Source: Paracoccus denitrificans (GTDB taxonomy: Bacteria; Pseudomonadota; Alphaproteobacteria; Rhodobacterales; Rhodobacteraceae). Taken from it: a stretch of 64,000 bases of DNA. The notes under the pieces were generated by a model that was not told where the DNA came from, ran no database searches, and saw only the letters and a program-made list of their open reading frames with translations. The DNA is taken from positions 1 through 64,000 of the forward strand of contig QFNE01000007.1 in NCBI GenBank assembly GCA_003240735.1, in the 5' to 3' direction. The position numbers were made by a program, and so were the translations under genes. Below, one piece after another: positions 24,874 to 33,082 of this stretch. Each line of letters begins with the position of its first letter. The stretch's first letter is position 1.

Positions 24874-26075
24874 CTATGAAGACTGCATCCCCGCCGCGCG
24901 GCGTCCACATCATCGCCTCGGACGACGAGGCAATCGCCGCCGCCCACCGCCTTGCCGCCGAATTCGCACCGACAGCATCTGACCGCGACCGCGAACGGCG
25001 CCTGCCCTGGGACCAGTTGGAGGCATTCACCGCCTCGGGCCTTTGGGGCATCAGCGTGCCGAAAGAACACGGCGGCGCCGGCGTCTCGACCGTGACCCTC
25101 GCGCGCATCATCGCGATCATCGGCGCCGCCGACGGGTCGCTGGCGCAGATCCCGCAAAACCATTTCTACGCGCTGCAGGTGCTGCGCAGTGGCGCCGCCC
25201 CGCAGCAGCGCGCGTACTTCGACGGTCTGGCACTGACCGGCCACCGTTTTGGGAACGCTTTGGCGGAAATCGGTTCGCGCGACTTTCAGCGCCGGACGCG
25301 CCTCTTCCGGGACGGCGACCGGTTGCTGGTGCAGGGCGACAAGTTCTACTGCACGGGCGCGATCTTTGCCCATTGGATTCCCACACTTGTCGTGGATGAG
25401 GACGCACGCCAGCAGTTGGTCTTTATCCCGCGCGATGCACCGGGTGTTACGATCACCGACGACTGGGACGGCTTCGGACAGCGCACCACAGGTTCAGGGT
25501 CGGTCTCGTTCCGAGAGGTCGAGGTGCAGCCCGAATGGGTCATCCCGTTCCAGTCCAGTTTCGAAAGCCCAAGCGCGATCGGGCCGCTGGCGCAGATCCT
25601 GCACGCGGCCATCGATCTGGGGATCGGCAAGGGCGCCTTAGCGGCAACCCTGCCCTTCATCCGCGACCGGTCGCGCCCCTGGATCGACGCCAAGGTGGAT
25701 CGCGCCGCTGACGATCCGCTGCTGATCGCGGGCGTGGGGGACGTCGCTTTGCGCCTTCGCGCGGCCGAGGCGCTGGTGGATCGCGCCGGCCGTGCCGTGG
25801 ACGAAGCCATTGCCGATCCGACCGAATTCGCGGTGGCCCAGGCGTCTGTGGCGGTCGCCGCCGCCCGAGCACTGACCACCACGGCAGGACTGCTTGCGGC
25901 GACGAAGCTGTTCGAGCTGACCGGCACATCCGCCACCTTCACCGAAGACAATCTGGACCGGCACTGGCGCAATGTGCGGACCCATACGCTTCACGATCCG
26001 GTGCGCTGGAAATACCACGCCATCGGGAATCACACGCTGAACGGCGTCAACCCACCCCGACACGGAGCGATCTGA
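24864..26075 (+). CDS. SfnB-family sulfur acquisition oxidoreductase, copy 2
   Basis: A 403-residue paralogue of the preceding gene with the same landmarks: RERRLPWDQLEAFTASGLWG near 44-63, QIPQNHF near 100-106, FYCTGAIFAHWIPT near 163-176, DDWDGFGQRTTGSGS near 205-219 and HTLHDPVRWKYH near the C-terminus. The two proteins look clearly homologous but diverged well beyond recent duplication. ATG 24864 overlaps the previous stop by 10 bases; an in-frame ATG at 24876 would start 2 bases after that stop and is equally likely. The stop TGA overlaps the next ATG by one base, so all three genes are one translational unit. Confidence 0.88.
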   Translation: MELTMKTASPPRGVHIIASDDEAIAAAHRLAAEFAPTASDRDRERRLPWDQLEAFTASGLWGISVPKEHGGAGVSTVTLARIIAIIGAADGSLAQIPQNHFYALQVLRSGAAPQQRAYFDGLALTGHRFGNALAEIGSRDFQRRTRLFRDGDRLLVQGDKFYCTGAIFAHWIPTLVVDEDARQQLVFIPRDAPGVTITDDWDGFGQRTTGSGSVSFREVEVQPEWVIPFQSSFESPSAIGPLAQILHAAIDLGIGKGALAATLPFIRDRSRPWIDAKVDRAADDPLLIAGVGDVALRLRAAEALVDRAGRAVDEAIADPTEFAVAQASVAVAAARALTTTAGLLAATKLFELTGTSATFTEDNLDRHWRNVRTHTLHDPVRWKYHAIGNHTLNGVNPPRHGAI

Positions 26076-27460
26076 TGGCGCATGAACCCTTGGGCAAACA
26101 GATCGTCGTCAACGCGTTCAACATGAACTGCGTGGGTCATATCAACCACGGCCAATGGACCCATCCGCGCGACCGCTCATCCGATTATACTCGGCTGGAC
26201 TACTGGACGGGGCTGGCCCAGACGCTGGAACGCGGCCTGTTCGATGGGCTGTTTCTGGCGGATATCCTGGGCACGTACGATGTCTATGGCGGCGGGGTGG
26301 ATCTGACCCTGCGCGAGTCGGTTCAGTTGCCCGTGAACGATCCGATCCTGCTGGTTTCGGCAATGGCGGCGGTGACGCAGAACCTGGGCTTCGGCGTCAC
26401 GGTCAACGTCAACCAAGAGGCGCCCTATACCTTTGCCCGGCGTCTTTCTACGCTTGACCACCTGACGGGCGGGCGGATCGGTTGGAACATCGTCACCGGC
26501 TATCTGGATAGCGCCGCCCGCGCCGTCGGCCGCGATGGCCAGACCGGGCACGACCTGCGTTATGATCAGGCCGACGAATATCTGGATGTGCTTTACAAGC
26601 TGTGGGAAGGCTCGTGGGACGACGACGCCGTGGTCCGTGACAGTCAGGCGCGCGTCTATGCCGACCCGGCCAAGGTTCGCCGCATTGTGCATCACGGGCA
26701 ATTCTATGATGTCGAGGGGTGGCACCTTTCCGAACCTTCGCCGCAACGGACACCGGTGCTGTTTCAGGCCGGGGCATCGGGCCGCGGTCAGAAATTCGCA
26801 GCGCGCCATGCCGAATGCGTATTCATTTCAGCCCAAGACAAGACCCTGGCCCGCACGGCGTCCAGAAGCATCCGCGAGGCGGTCAAGGCGGCCGGACGAA
26901 ACCCGAACGACGTCAAGATCATCATTGGCATCAACGTCGTGACCGACCACAGCACCAAAGCCGCGCATGAGCGGCTGTCGGAGTATCGCGCCCACTCCAG
27001 CCCCGAAGCCGGGCTGGCGCATTTCGCGGCATCGACCGGCATCGATTTCGCCAAGTTCGAGCTGGACGATCCGATCCCCTATGGCCCCACCAACGCGATC
27101 CAGTCGGCGACAAAGCTGGCAGAAAGCCGCGGCTGGACCAAACGCGACCTGCTGGATCAATTGGCGCTTGGTGGCCGCTATCCCCTTGCCGTGGGCAACC
27201 CCGTCGAGGTCGCGGACGAGCTGGAATCCTGGATACGAGAGGGCGAGATCGACGGCTTCAACCTGACCCGCCTTGTGACGCCCGAAACCTATGAGAGTTT
27301 CGCTGACCTGATCGTGCCCGAACTGCAGGATCGCGGCAGTTTCAAGACCAAGTATGCCGAGGGCACCTTGCGCGCCAAGCTGTTCGGGGCGGGCGACCGT
27401 CTGTCACGTCAGCACGCAGCGCATGAATTCCGCCCGGCCGCGCCATTGGCGGCGGAATGA
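26075..27460 (+). CDS. LLM-class flavin-dependent monooxygenase (NtaA/SnaA/DszA/DmoA type)
   Basis: A 461-residue FMNH2-dependent monooxygenase with the bacterial luciferase-like TIM-barrel. The NtaA/SnaA/DszA subfamily marks are seen: NAFNMNCVGHINHGQW near 13-28, ADILGTYDVYGG near 62-73, LSTLDHLTGGRIGWNIVTGY near 125-144, YDQADEYLDVLYKLWEGSW near 164-182, and FQAGASGRGQKFAARHAE near 230-247. This group oxidises sulfur or nitrogen compounds such as dimethyl sulfide, dibenzothiophene sulfone or nitrilotriacetate. It needs a separate flavin reductase, and none is adjacent. With two SfnB proteins upstream and a Met-type transporter downstream, organosulfur breakdown is the likely job. Confidence 0.88.
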   Translation: MAHEPLGKQIVVNAFNMNCVGHINHGQWTHPRDRSSDYTRLDYWTGLAQTLERGLFDGLFLADILGTYDVYGGGVDLTLRESVQLPVNDPILLVSAMAAVTQNLGFGVTVNVNQEAPYTFARRLSTLDHLTGGRIGWNIVTGYLDSAARAVGRDGQTGHDLRYDQADEYLDVLYKLWEGSWDDDAVVRDSQARVYADPAKVRRIVHHGQFYDVEGWHLSEPSPQRTPVLFQAGASGRGQKFAARHAECVFISAQDKTLARTASRSIREAVKAAGRNPNDVKIIIGINVVTDHSTKAAHERLSEYRAHSSPEAGLAHFAASTGIDFAKFELDDPIPYGPTNAIQSATKLAESRGWTKRDLLDQLALGGRYPLAVGNPVEVADELESWIREGEIDGFNLTRLVTPETYESFADLIVPELQDRGSFKTKYAEGTLRAKLFGAGDRLSRQHAAHEFRPAAPLAAE

Positions 27461-27462
27461 AA

Positions 27463-27489
27463 AAGGGCCGGGGTTTGCCCCCGGCCCTT
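27463..27489. terminator. Bidirectional terminator between the two sulfur operons
   Basis: AAGGGCCGGGG (27463-27473) pairs perfectly with CCCCGGCCCTT (27479-27489). It sits between the convergent LLM gene and metI and can serve both. Confidence 0.85.
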
Positions 27490-27512
27490 CGTCCCTCGTT
27501 GTTTTGTTACTA

Positions 27513-28169
27513 TCAGCGCGCGCGCAGGCGTCGCACTGCGTAGTCGCCGCTGAACTGCACCGCCGAAACGAGCAGGATCAGGATCGCGATCACCACCAGC
27601 ATCACCGTCGTATCGAACCGCTGGTAGCCATAGCGGATCGCCACATCACCAAGCCCACCCGCGCCGACCGCGCCGGCCATCGCAGACGCCCCGATCATCG
27701 TCACCAGCGTAATGGTCAGACCGCCGACGATGCCCGGCAGCGCCTCGGGCAGCAGCACGTGGCGCACGATGTCCAGCCTGCGGCATCCGATCGACTGCGC
27801 GGCCTCGATCAGCCCGGGATCAACCTCACGCAGCGACACCTCGGCGATGCGGGCAAAGAAGGGGGTGGCTGACACTGCCAGCGGGACAATTGCCGCCCAG
27901 ACACCGATCGTCGTACCGGCGACCAACCGCGTGAACGGGATCAGCGCCACGAGCAGGACGATGAAGGGCACCGCGCGAAAGCCGTTCACGATCGTCCCGA
28001 CAACGCGGTTCAGCCGCGGCGCCGGAAAGATGCCCCCGGGTCCCGAGGTAACCAGGAACACCGCCAAGGGTATCCCCACCAGCACCGCGATGCCGGCCGA
28101 TACCGACACCATCAACACCGTGTCCCACAACGCCTGCTGCAGGCGATCAATCATCTGTGGCGTCAACAT
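27513..28169 (-). CDS. metI: MetI-type ABC transporter permease
   Basis: A 218-residue inner-membrane permease with five to six hydrophobic segments, of the MetI (D-methionine/methionine) family. The coupling EAA loop is at about 125-145 (EAAQSIGCRRLDIVRHVLLPEALPG region, where it meets MetN). ATG 28169 lies 23 bases inside the end of metN, an overlap usual in this operon. The protein forms a homodimer with MetN below it. Together with two MetQ proteins it would import methionine or, given the neighbouring desulfurising enzymes, another small sulfur compound. Confidence 0.92.
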   Translation of the reverse strand: MLTPQMIDRLQQALWDTVLMVSVSAGIAVLVGIPLAVFLVTSGPGGIFPAPRLNRVVGTIVNGFRAVPFIVLLVALIPFTRLVAGTTIGVWAAIVPLAVSATPFFARIAEVSLREVDPGLIEAAQSIGCRRLDIVRHVLLPEALPGIVGGLTITLVTMIGASAMAGAVGAGGLGDVAIRYGYQRFDTTVMLVVIAILILLVSAVQFSGDYAVRRLRAR

Positions 28170-29274
28170 ATCCCAATACCCTTGTTTGATCAGCCAGCGG
28201 TTCCAGTGCGCCCAGCGAGACGCCCGGCCCCAGCGCCAGAAGCAGTTTGCCGATGGAATGGCCTTGGATGCGTTCCAGTTGTGATCCAAGCAGGCGCAGA
28301 CGTCCCTGACCCGCAACAGCCGCGATCCGCCCAAGATCAGGTGGATCGCGCCCTAGGAATGTCAGCTCGACCAGCGTGTCATCATCGGGACTGCGGCGCC
28401 GGTCATGCAACTTCTGGGCCAGATCTTCGGGCAGTCCATGCAGCAGCGGCTGCAGCAACGCTTTCGTCGCATCGTGCTTTGGTGCGCCGAAGACCTGCCA
28501 GACCGGTCCCTGTTCGGCGATCCGGCCCGCTTCCAACACGACAACCCGGTCGCAGATTTCGCGGATCACGCTCATCTCATGGGTAATCAACACGACCGTC
28601 AGTCCCAGCCGGCGGTTGATGTCGCTAAGCAATCGCAGGATCGATACCGTGGTTTCCGGGTCCAGCGCCGAGGTGGCTTCGTCGCACAGCAGGATCTCGG
28701 GACGGCTGACCAGCGCACGCGCGATGCCCACGCGCTGCTTCTGACCGCCCGAAAGGCGCGAGGGATAGGTATCTCCCTTGCCGGTCAGGCCGACCAGATC
28801 CAGCGCCTGATCGACGCGGTCTGCAATTTCAGATTTGGACAGACCTGCAACGCGCAGCGGCAGCGCCACATTGCCTCGGACAGTCTTGGCGGACAGCAAG
28901 TTAAAGTGCTGGAACACCATGCCCACCCGACGCCGAAGCGCGACCAGACCGGATTCGTCCAGCGCCGCGATATCCTCGCCGTCGACAAGCACGCGGCCGG
29001 TGCTGGGCTGCTCCAGCCGGTTCACCGTTCTCAGCAGACTGGATTTCCCTGCGCCCGAACGACCGATGATGCCGAATATCTCGCCTGCGCGGATATCAAG
29101 CTCGATCCCCTCAAGTGCCTGAACCTCTCCGGCGGACGAGGCATAGCTTTTTCCCAACGCCTCGAACCGGACGGTGCCCGCCTTGCGCGGCGGCGACGCG
29201 GGGGCGGCGACCGAAATCGGCGCGGCCCCCGCCACACTCCCGCTGCGGGGCAGCGAAGCGGCAAACCCCGTCAT
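28147..29274 (-). CDS. metN: MetN-type ABC transporter ATP-binding protein
   Basis: A 375-residue ATPase that powers the MetI permease. Walker A GRSGAGKSS is at 71-79, the signature LSGGQ at 174-178, Walker B LLCDEA at 195-200 and the switch His in ITHEMS near 222-227. The last 85 residues form the NIL regulatory domain, which in E. coli MetN binds methionine and inhibits transport. An N-terminal Ala/Pro-rich extension of about 33 residues precedes the ATPase domain and is unusual. Its ATG overlaps the metQ stop as ATGA. Confidence 0.94.
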   Translation of the reverse strand: MTGFAASLPRSGSVAGAAPISVAAPASPPRKAGTVRFEALGKSYASSAGEVQALEGIELDIRAGEIFGIIGRSGAGKSSLLRTVNRLEQPSTGRVLVDGEDIAALDESGLVALRRRVGMVFQHFNLLSAKTVRGNVALPLRVAGLSKSEIADRVDQALDLVGLTGKGDTYPSRLSGGQKQRVGIARALVSRPEILLCDEATSALDPETTVSILRLLSDINRRLGLTVVLITHEMSVIREICDRVVVLEAGRIAEQGPVWQVFGAPKHDATKALLQPLLHGLPEDLAQKLHDRRRSPDDDTLVELTFLGRDPPDLGRIAAVAGQGRLRLLGSQLERIQGHSIGKLLLALGPGVSLGALEPLADQTRVLGYVDATDD

Positions 29275-30074
29275 GCGCCTTGCCACGCAAGGATATACAG
29301 CTTGTCGCTGTCGGCAAAGGAATGACGGACCTGGTCTTTCACGGCCTGCGAACTGTGGAACAGGTCAATGAATTCCTTGATGCGCGGATCGTCCTTGTTG
29401 TCGGCACGCGACACGAAGCTGACCGCAAACTGTTTGTCCTCGATGCCAGAGTAGGCAAGCCCCGACGTCGGGTCGAACGTGCCTGCCGCGACGATGAAAT
29501 GCGGGTAGCCTTGCGCCAGATCCACGTCGCCGGTGATCCGGACCAGTTGCGGCCCCTCGACCTCGGTGAACTTCAGTTTTCGCGGGTTTTCAACGATATC
29601 ATCGACGGTGCCAAGAAAGCCAACCCCATCGCGCAGCTTGATCAGGCCGGTCTTTTCCAGAAGCAGCAAGCCGCGTCCCTGGTTCACTGGATCGTTGGCA
29701 ATGGCGACCGTGCCGCCTTGCGGGATTTCATCCAGACTTTTGTGGCGCAGAGAGTACAAACCAAGATTGGCAAGGATACCCTGCCCCACGACCGCGAAGT
29801 CATAACCACGCTCTTTTTCGGCATTCTCAAGGAATGGCCGGTGCTGGAAAAAGTTCAGATCAAGGTCCTTGCTCGCCAGCGCCGAGTTGGGCGTGGTCCA
29901 GTCGCTGAATTCGATCACCTCGACATCCAGCCCCTTGGTCTTGGCTTCTTCGGCAGCGACGTTGACCGCGTCGCTGTAGGCGCCCGGAACCACGCCGATC
30001 TTCAGCGCCTCGGCAGAGGCGGAAAGCCCGGCCAGCGACAGGGCGGCGGCAAGGGCGAGAGTCACAAGTTTCAT
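29271..30074 (-). CDS. metQ: MetQ/NlpA-family substrate-binding protein, copy 1
   Basis: A 267-residue periplasmic binding protein of the NlpA/MetQ (PF03180) family. A signal peptide is clear (positively charged start, hydrophobic run to about 18, ASA-E cleavage near 20-22), but there is no lipobox cysteine, so it is predicted to be free in the periplasm rather than a lipoprotein. Landmarks are EFSDWTTPNSAL near 54-65, NFFQHRPFL near 73-81, IANDPVNQGRGL near 125-136 and VEGPQLVR near 172-179. It is followed by metN with an ATGA overlap and preceded by a second copy. Tandem binding proteins for one permease suggest two ligands or affinities. Confidence 0.9.
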   Translation of the reverse strand: MKLVTLALAAALSLAGLSASAEALKIGVVPGAYSDAVNVAAEEAKTKGLDVEVIEFSDWTTPNSALASKDLDLNFFQHRPFLENAEKERGYDFAVVGQGILANLGLYSLRHKSLDEIPQGGTVAIANDPVNQGRGLLLLEKTGLIKLRDGVGFLGTVDDIVENPRKLKFTEVEGPQLVRITGDVDLAQGYPHFIVAAGTFDPTSGLAYSGIEDKQFAVSFVSRADNKDDPRIKEFIDLFHSSQAVKDQVRHSFADSDKLYILAWQGA

Positions 30075-30084
30075 GGCAGTATCC

Positions 30085-30915
30085 TTATTGGGTCTTGGCG
30101 GCCGCCAGCCACGGCAGCGAATAAAGCGACGGGTTGTGCGCGTTCGACGCGTCGATCTGGTCGCGCACGAGTTTCGATTGCTGATAGATGCGGATGAACT
30201 CAGCCAGTTCGGCGTCTCCGGACTTGTCCGCACGGGTCACAAAGCGGATGGCGAACTGCGTGTCGTCCAAACCGGAGTAGAGCAGCGCCTTGCCCGCAAA
30301 ATCGCTGCGACCCGCGTTGACGAAGTGGTTCGGATAGCCTTGTGCCAGATCGACGTCCGACACCGCGCGAACCAGCTGCGGTCCCTCGATCTCGACGAAC
30401 TGAAGCTGCTTAGGGTTGTCGACGATGTCGTCCAGCGTCGCCTTCCAGCCGACGCCGTCGCGCAGACCGATCAAACCGGCGCTTTGCAGCAGGGCAAGGC
30501 CGCGCCCTTGGTTCACCGGGTCACTAGCCACCGCCACGCGGGCCTTGTCGGGCACATCGGCAAGGCTGGTGAACTTTTCGGAATATAGCCCGATGTTGGG
30601 AAGGATCCCCACCGCGACTGAGGTCAGGTCATAGCCGGTTTCCTTGACGGCATTGTCCAGGAAAGCCTGATGCTGGAAATAATTTACATCCAGATCCCCG
30701 TTCTCCAGCGCAAGATTGGGCGTCGTCCAGTCGCTGAACTCAACGACGTCGACGTCCAGTCCCTTGGTCTTGGCCTCATCGGCGGCGACATGGATTGAAT
30801 CGGCCAGTGCACCCGGCGTGACCCCGATCTTGACTGTCGCCATCGCCGGGCTGGCCAGCGCCAGCAGCGCACCGACGGCACATGCCACTGAATATCCGCC
30901 TATTTTTCTTAGCAT
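30085..30915 (-). CDS. MetQ/NlpA-family substrate-binding protein, copy 2
   Basis: A 276-residue paralogue of the next gene and first gene of the operon. The signal peptide ends near AMA-T around residue 29, again without a proper lipobox (the Cys at 12 is inside the hydrophobic run). It shares most landmark segments with copy 1 (EAKTKGLDV, EFSDWTTPN, DPVNQGRG, LRDGVG, VDLAQGYP); about half or more of the residues match by eye. Differences cluster in the segments NYFQHQAFL versus NFFQHRPFL and in the C-terminal lobe, near where ligand specificity is set. The Shine-Dalgarno AAAGGA lies 7 nt before ATG 30915. Confidence 0.9.
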   Translation of the reverse strand: MLRKIGGYSVACAVGALLALASPAMATVKIGVTPGALADSIHVAADEAKTKGLDVDVVEFSDWTTPNLALENGDLDVNYFQHQAFLDNAVKETGYDLTSVAVGILPNIGLYSEKFTSLADVPDKARVAVASDPVNQGRGLALLQSAGLIGLRDGVGWKATLDDIVDNPKQLQFVEIEGPQLVRAVSDVDLAQGYPNHFVNAGRSDFAGKALLYSGLDDTQFAIRFVTRADKSGDAELAEFIRIYQQSKLVRDQIDASNAHNPSLYSLPWLAAAKTQ

Positions 30916-31183
30916 CGACACGTCCTTTCGCGGATTTAAACAACGACTGTTCTTATCGTCTTTTTTTAGGTCGACGCTTAATTTCCGGCCATTCCAAAGA
31001 TCATGGCGATGAGAGGAGGACGTTCTACGGGCGGATGCGCTGGCGCAGTGAAGCTTCTCCGGCGCTCGGCAAAACGGTCACCGAACCGTAAGGTCGCAGT
31101 CAGGACATGTGATCACCGCGCCCTCGCAACCTCACCTACGGTTGGGTACGGATGGGAAACCGTGTCAGAACCGTGAGTGACCC
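30916..31183. promoter_or_regulatory. Divergent promoter region of the Met-transporter operon with shared motif
   Basis: No gene is seen. On the minus strand GATCTTTGGAATGGC (30988-31002) repeats exactly the 15 bases found before the sfnB operon, 72 bases before the first MetQ start. An A/T-rich tract (30960-30967) follows it. The plus-strand promoter of the dsbA-like gene should lie to the right. I see no SAM riboswitch consensus. Confidence 0.55.
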
Positions 31184-31810
31184 ATGAAACGCCGCAGTCT
31201 CATTCTCTCCAGCGCCACCTTGGTGGCCCTGCCGTTCCTGGGTCGGGCCGCCGGTGCCAAGGAACGCGCCAACCCGATGCCCGATGCGTTGCGCAAGGCG
31301 CTGGAACGCGATCCGACAGCGCCGGTTCTGGGGAACCCGCAGGGTGACGTCACGCTGGTCGAGTTCTTCGATTACAACTGCCAGTATTGCCACAAGATGG
31401 TCGGCACCGTTCAGCAACTGATCGGATCCGACAACAATCTGCGCATCACGTTCCGCGAATGGCCGGTCTTCGGATCCGACTCCGAAGCGGCGGCGCGCGC
31501 GTCACTCGCGTCGCTTCAGCAGGGCAAGTACTGGCAGATGCATACCGGCCTGTTCAACCAGCGGGGTCGCGCGACCGAAGTTTCGGCGATGCGCGTCGCG
31601 CGTCAGATCGGGCTGGATACGGACAAGCTGACCCGCGACATGCAGTCGAAACAGGTCAGCGACCACATCGCCACCAGCTTTGAGCTGGCTGACCACATGG
31701 GACTGGAAGGCACGCCGTTCTTTATCGCCGGTGACGAAGGGACGTTCGGCGCCCACAGCATTCAGGAGATGCGCGCCCTCATCCGCCGGGCCAGAGAGCT
31801 GGACGCCTGA
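31184..31810 (+). CDS. DsbA-family thiol:disulfide oxidoreductase
   Basis: A 208-residue exported protein. The N-terminus KRRSLILSSATLVALPFLGRA looks like a twin-arginine or Sec signal. The thioredoxin-fold active site C66-Q-Y-C69 is in FFDYNCQYCHK and the cis-proline loop is GTPFFIA near 182-188; both are intact. It resembles the DsbA/BdbD/ScsC group (PF01323/PF13462), which oxidise or reduce periplasmic thiols. The gene is monocistronic, convergent with ychF, and upstream it shares a gap with the Met-transporter operon, which might be chance. Confidence 0.9.
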   Translation: MKRRSLILSSATLVALPFLGRAAGAKERANPMPDALRKALERDPTAPVLGNPQGDVTLVEFFDYNCQYCHKMVGTVQQLIGSDNNLRITFREWPVFGSDSEAAARASLASLQQGKYWQMHTGLFNQRGRATEVSAMRVARQIGLDTDKLTRDMQSKQVSDHIATSFELADHMGLEGTPFFIAGDEGTFGAHSIQEMRALIRRARELDA

Positions 31811-31830
31811 GGCAGCGCCCAGCCGGTGCG

Positions 31831-32928
31831 TCAAGCGTTGAACAGGAAGTGCAGGACGTCGCCGTCCTTCACCTCGTAGCCCTTGCCCTCGACGCGGAAC
31901 TTGCCCGCCTCACGTGCGCCCGCCTCGCCGTTGCCGGCCACGTAGTCGTCATAGGCGACCGTTTCCGCGCGGATGAAGCCCTTTTCGAAATCGCCGTGAA
32001 TGACGCCGGCGGCCTGCGGAGCCAGGGTGCCGCGCGTGATGGTCCATGCGCGCGCCTCTTTAGGGCCCACGGTGAAGTACGTCTGCAGGCCCAACAGGCC
32101 GTACGCCGCGCGAATCAGGCGGTCCAGACCCGGTTCTTCCAGACCCATCTCGGTCAGGAACATCTCCGCCTCGTCGGCGGACAGCTGGCTGATCTCTTCC
32201 TCGATCCGGGCCGAGATCACGACATAGCCCGCGCCCTGTTCCTTGGCCATCGCCTCGACCGCCTTGGTCAGGGCATTCCCGGTCGCGGCTTCGTCTTCGG
32301 CGACGTTGCAGACGAACAGGACGGGCTTTGCCGTCAACAGCTGCAGCATGTCCCATGCCTTGCGGTCGTCTTCGGCGACAGTGACGCTGCGGGCGGGTTG
32401 GCCCGCTTCCAGCGCGGATTGGGCCTGTTTCAGCAGGCGTTCGTGCGCCGCGGCCTCCTTGTCACCGCCCTTCAGCTTGCGCTGAAGGTTAGCCATCCGA
32501 CGCTCGATCGATTCAAGATCGGCGATCATCAGTTCGGTCTCGATCGTCTCGGCATCGGCCACGGGGTCCACGCGACCTTCGACATGCGTGATGTCGCCGT
32601 CCTCAAAGCACCGCAGGACGTGGGCAATGGCGTCAACTTCGCGGATGTTGGCCAGAAACTGGTTGCCCAGACCCTCGCCCCGGCTGGCACCTTTGACCAG
32701 ACCCGCGATGTCGACAAAGGTGATGCGGGTCGGGATGATCTGCTTGGATCCAGCAATCCCGGCCAGCGTGTCCAGACGCGCGTCGGGCACGGCCACCTCG
32801 CCCACGTTCGGCTCGATGGTGCAGAACGGAAAGTTGGCGGCCTGCGCCGCGGCGGTGCGCGTCAGCGCGTTGAACAGCGTCGATTTGCCGACATTCGGCA
32901 GCCCGACGATCCCCATGCGAAAGCCCAT
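31831..32928 (-). CDS. ychF: Redox-regulated ATPase YchF (Obg-like)
   Basis: A 365-residue translation-associated P-loop ATPase. G1 GLPNVGKS is at 9-16, the NQIPTRITFVDIAGL G3 region follows, and the NKxE specificity motif is replaced by a CNVAEDE sequence near 204-210, which gives YchF/OLA1 its ATP preference. The C-terminal TGS domain is at about 280-363, ending in DGDVLHFLFNA. The frame is open upstream to 33066 but ATG 32928 matches the universal start MGFRMGIVGLPNVGKS. It is divergent from trpA. Confidence 0.96.
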   Translation of the reverse strand: MGFRMGIVGLPNVGKSTLFNALTRTAAAQAANFPFCTIEPNVGEVAVPDARLDTLAGIAGSKQIIPTRITFVDIAGLVKGASRGEGLGNQFLANIREVDAIAHVLRCFEDGDITHVEGRVDPVADAETIETELMIADLESIERRMANLQRKLKGGDKEAAAHERLLKQAQSALEAGQPARSVTVAEDDRKAWDMLQLLTAKPVLFVCNVAEDEAATGNALTKAVEAMAKEQGAGYVVISARIEEEISQLSADEAEMFLTEMGLEEPGLDRLIRAAYGLLGLQTYFTVGPKEARAWTITRGTLAPQAAGVIHGDFEKGFIRAETVAYDDYVAGNGEAGAREAGKFRVEGKGYEVKDGDVLHFLFNA

Positions 32929-33082
32929 GATCCGTGTCCTTTCCCGGATAGTTGCGCGCCTTCTAGGGCAGCATCCCGCAGGGGTAAAGCGCCCCCGCCT
33001 CAACGGCCGCGCGACAGACCTTTTCCTTGGGGCACGGACACCATAAACCCGTGGCAGGACGCCCAATCAGAAAGGCCACGCC

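Noticed and set aside
30916..31183. SAM riboswitch before the Met-transporter operon
   Set aside because: I could not find the conserved cores of SAM-I, SAM-II or SAM/SAH riboswitches in this gap.
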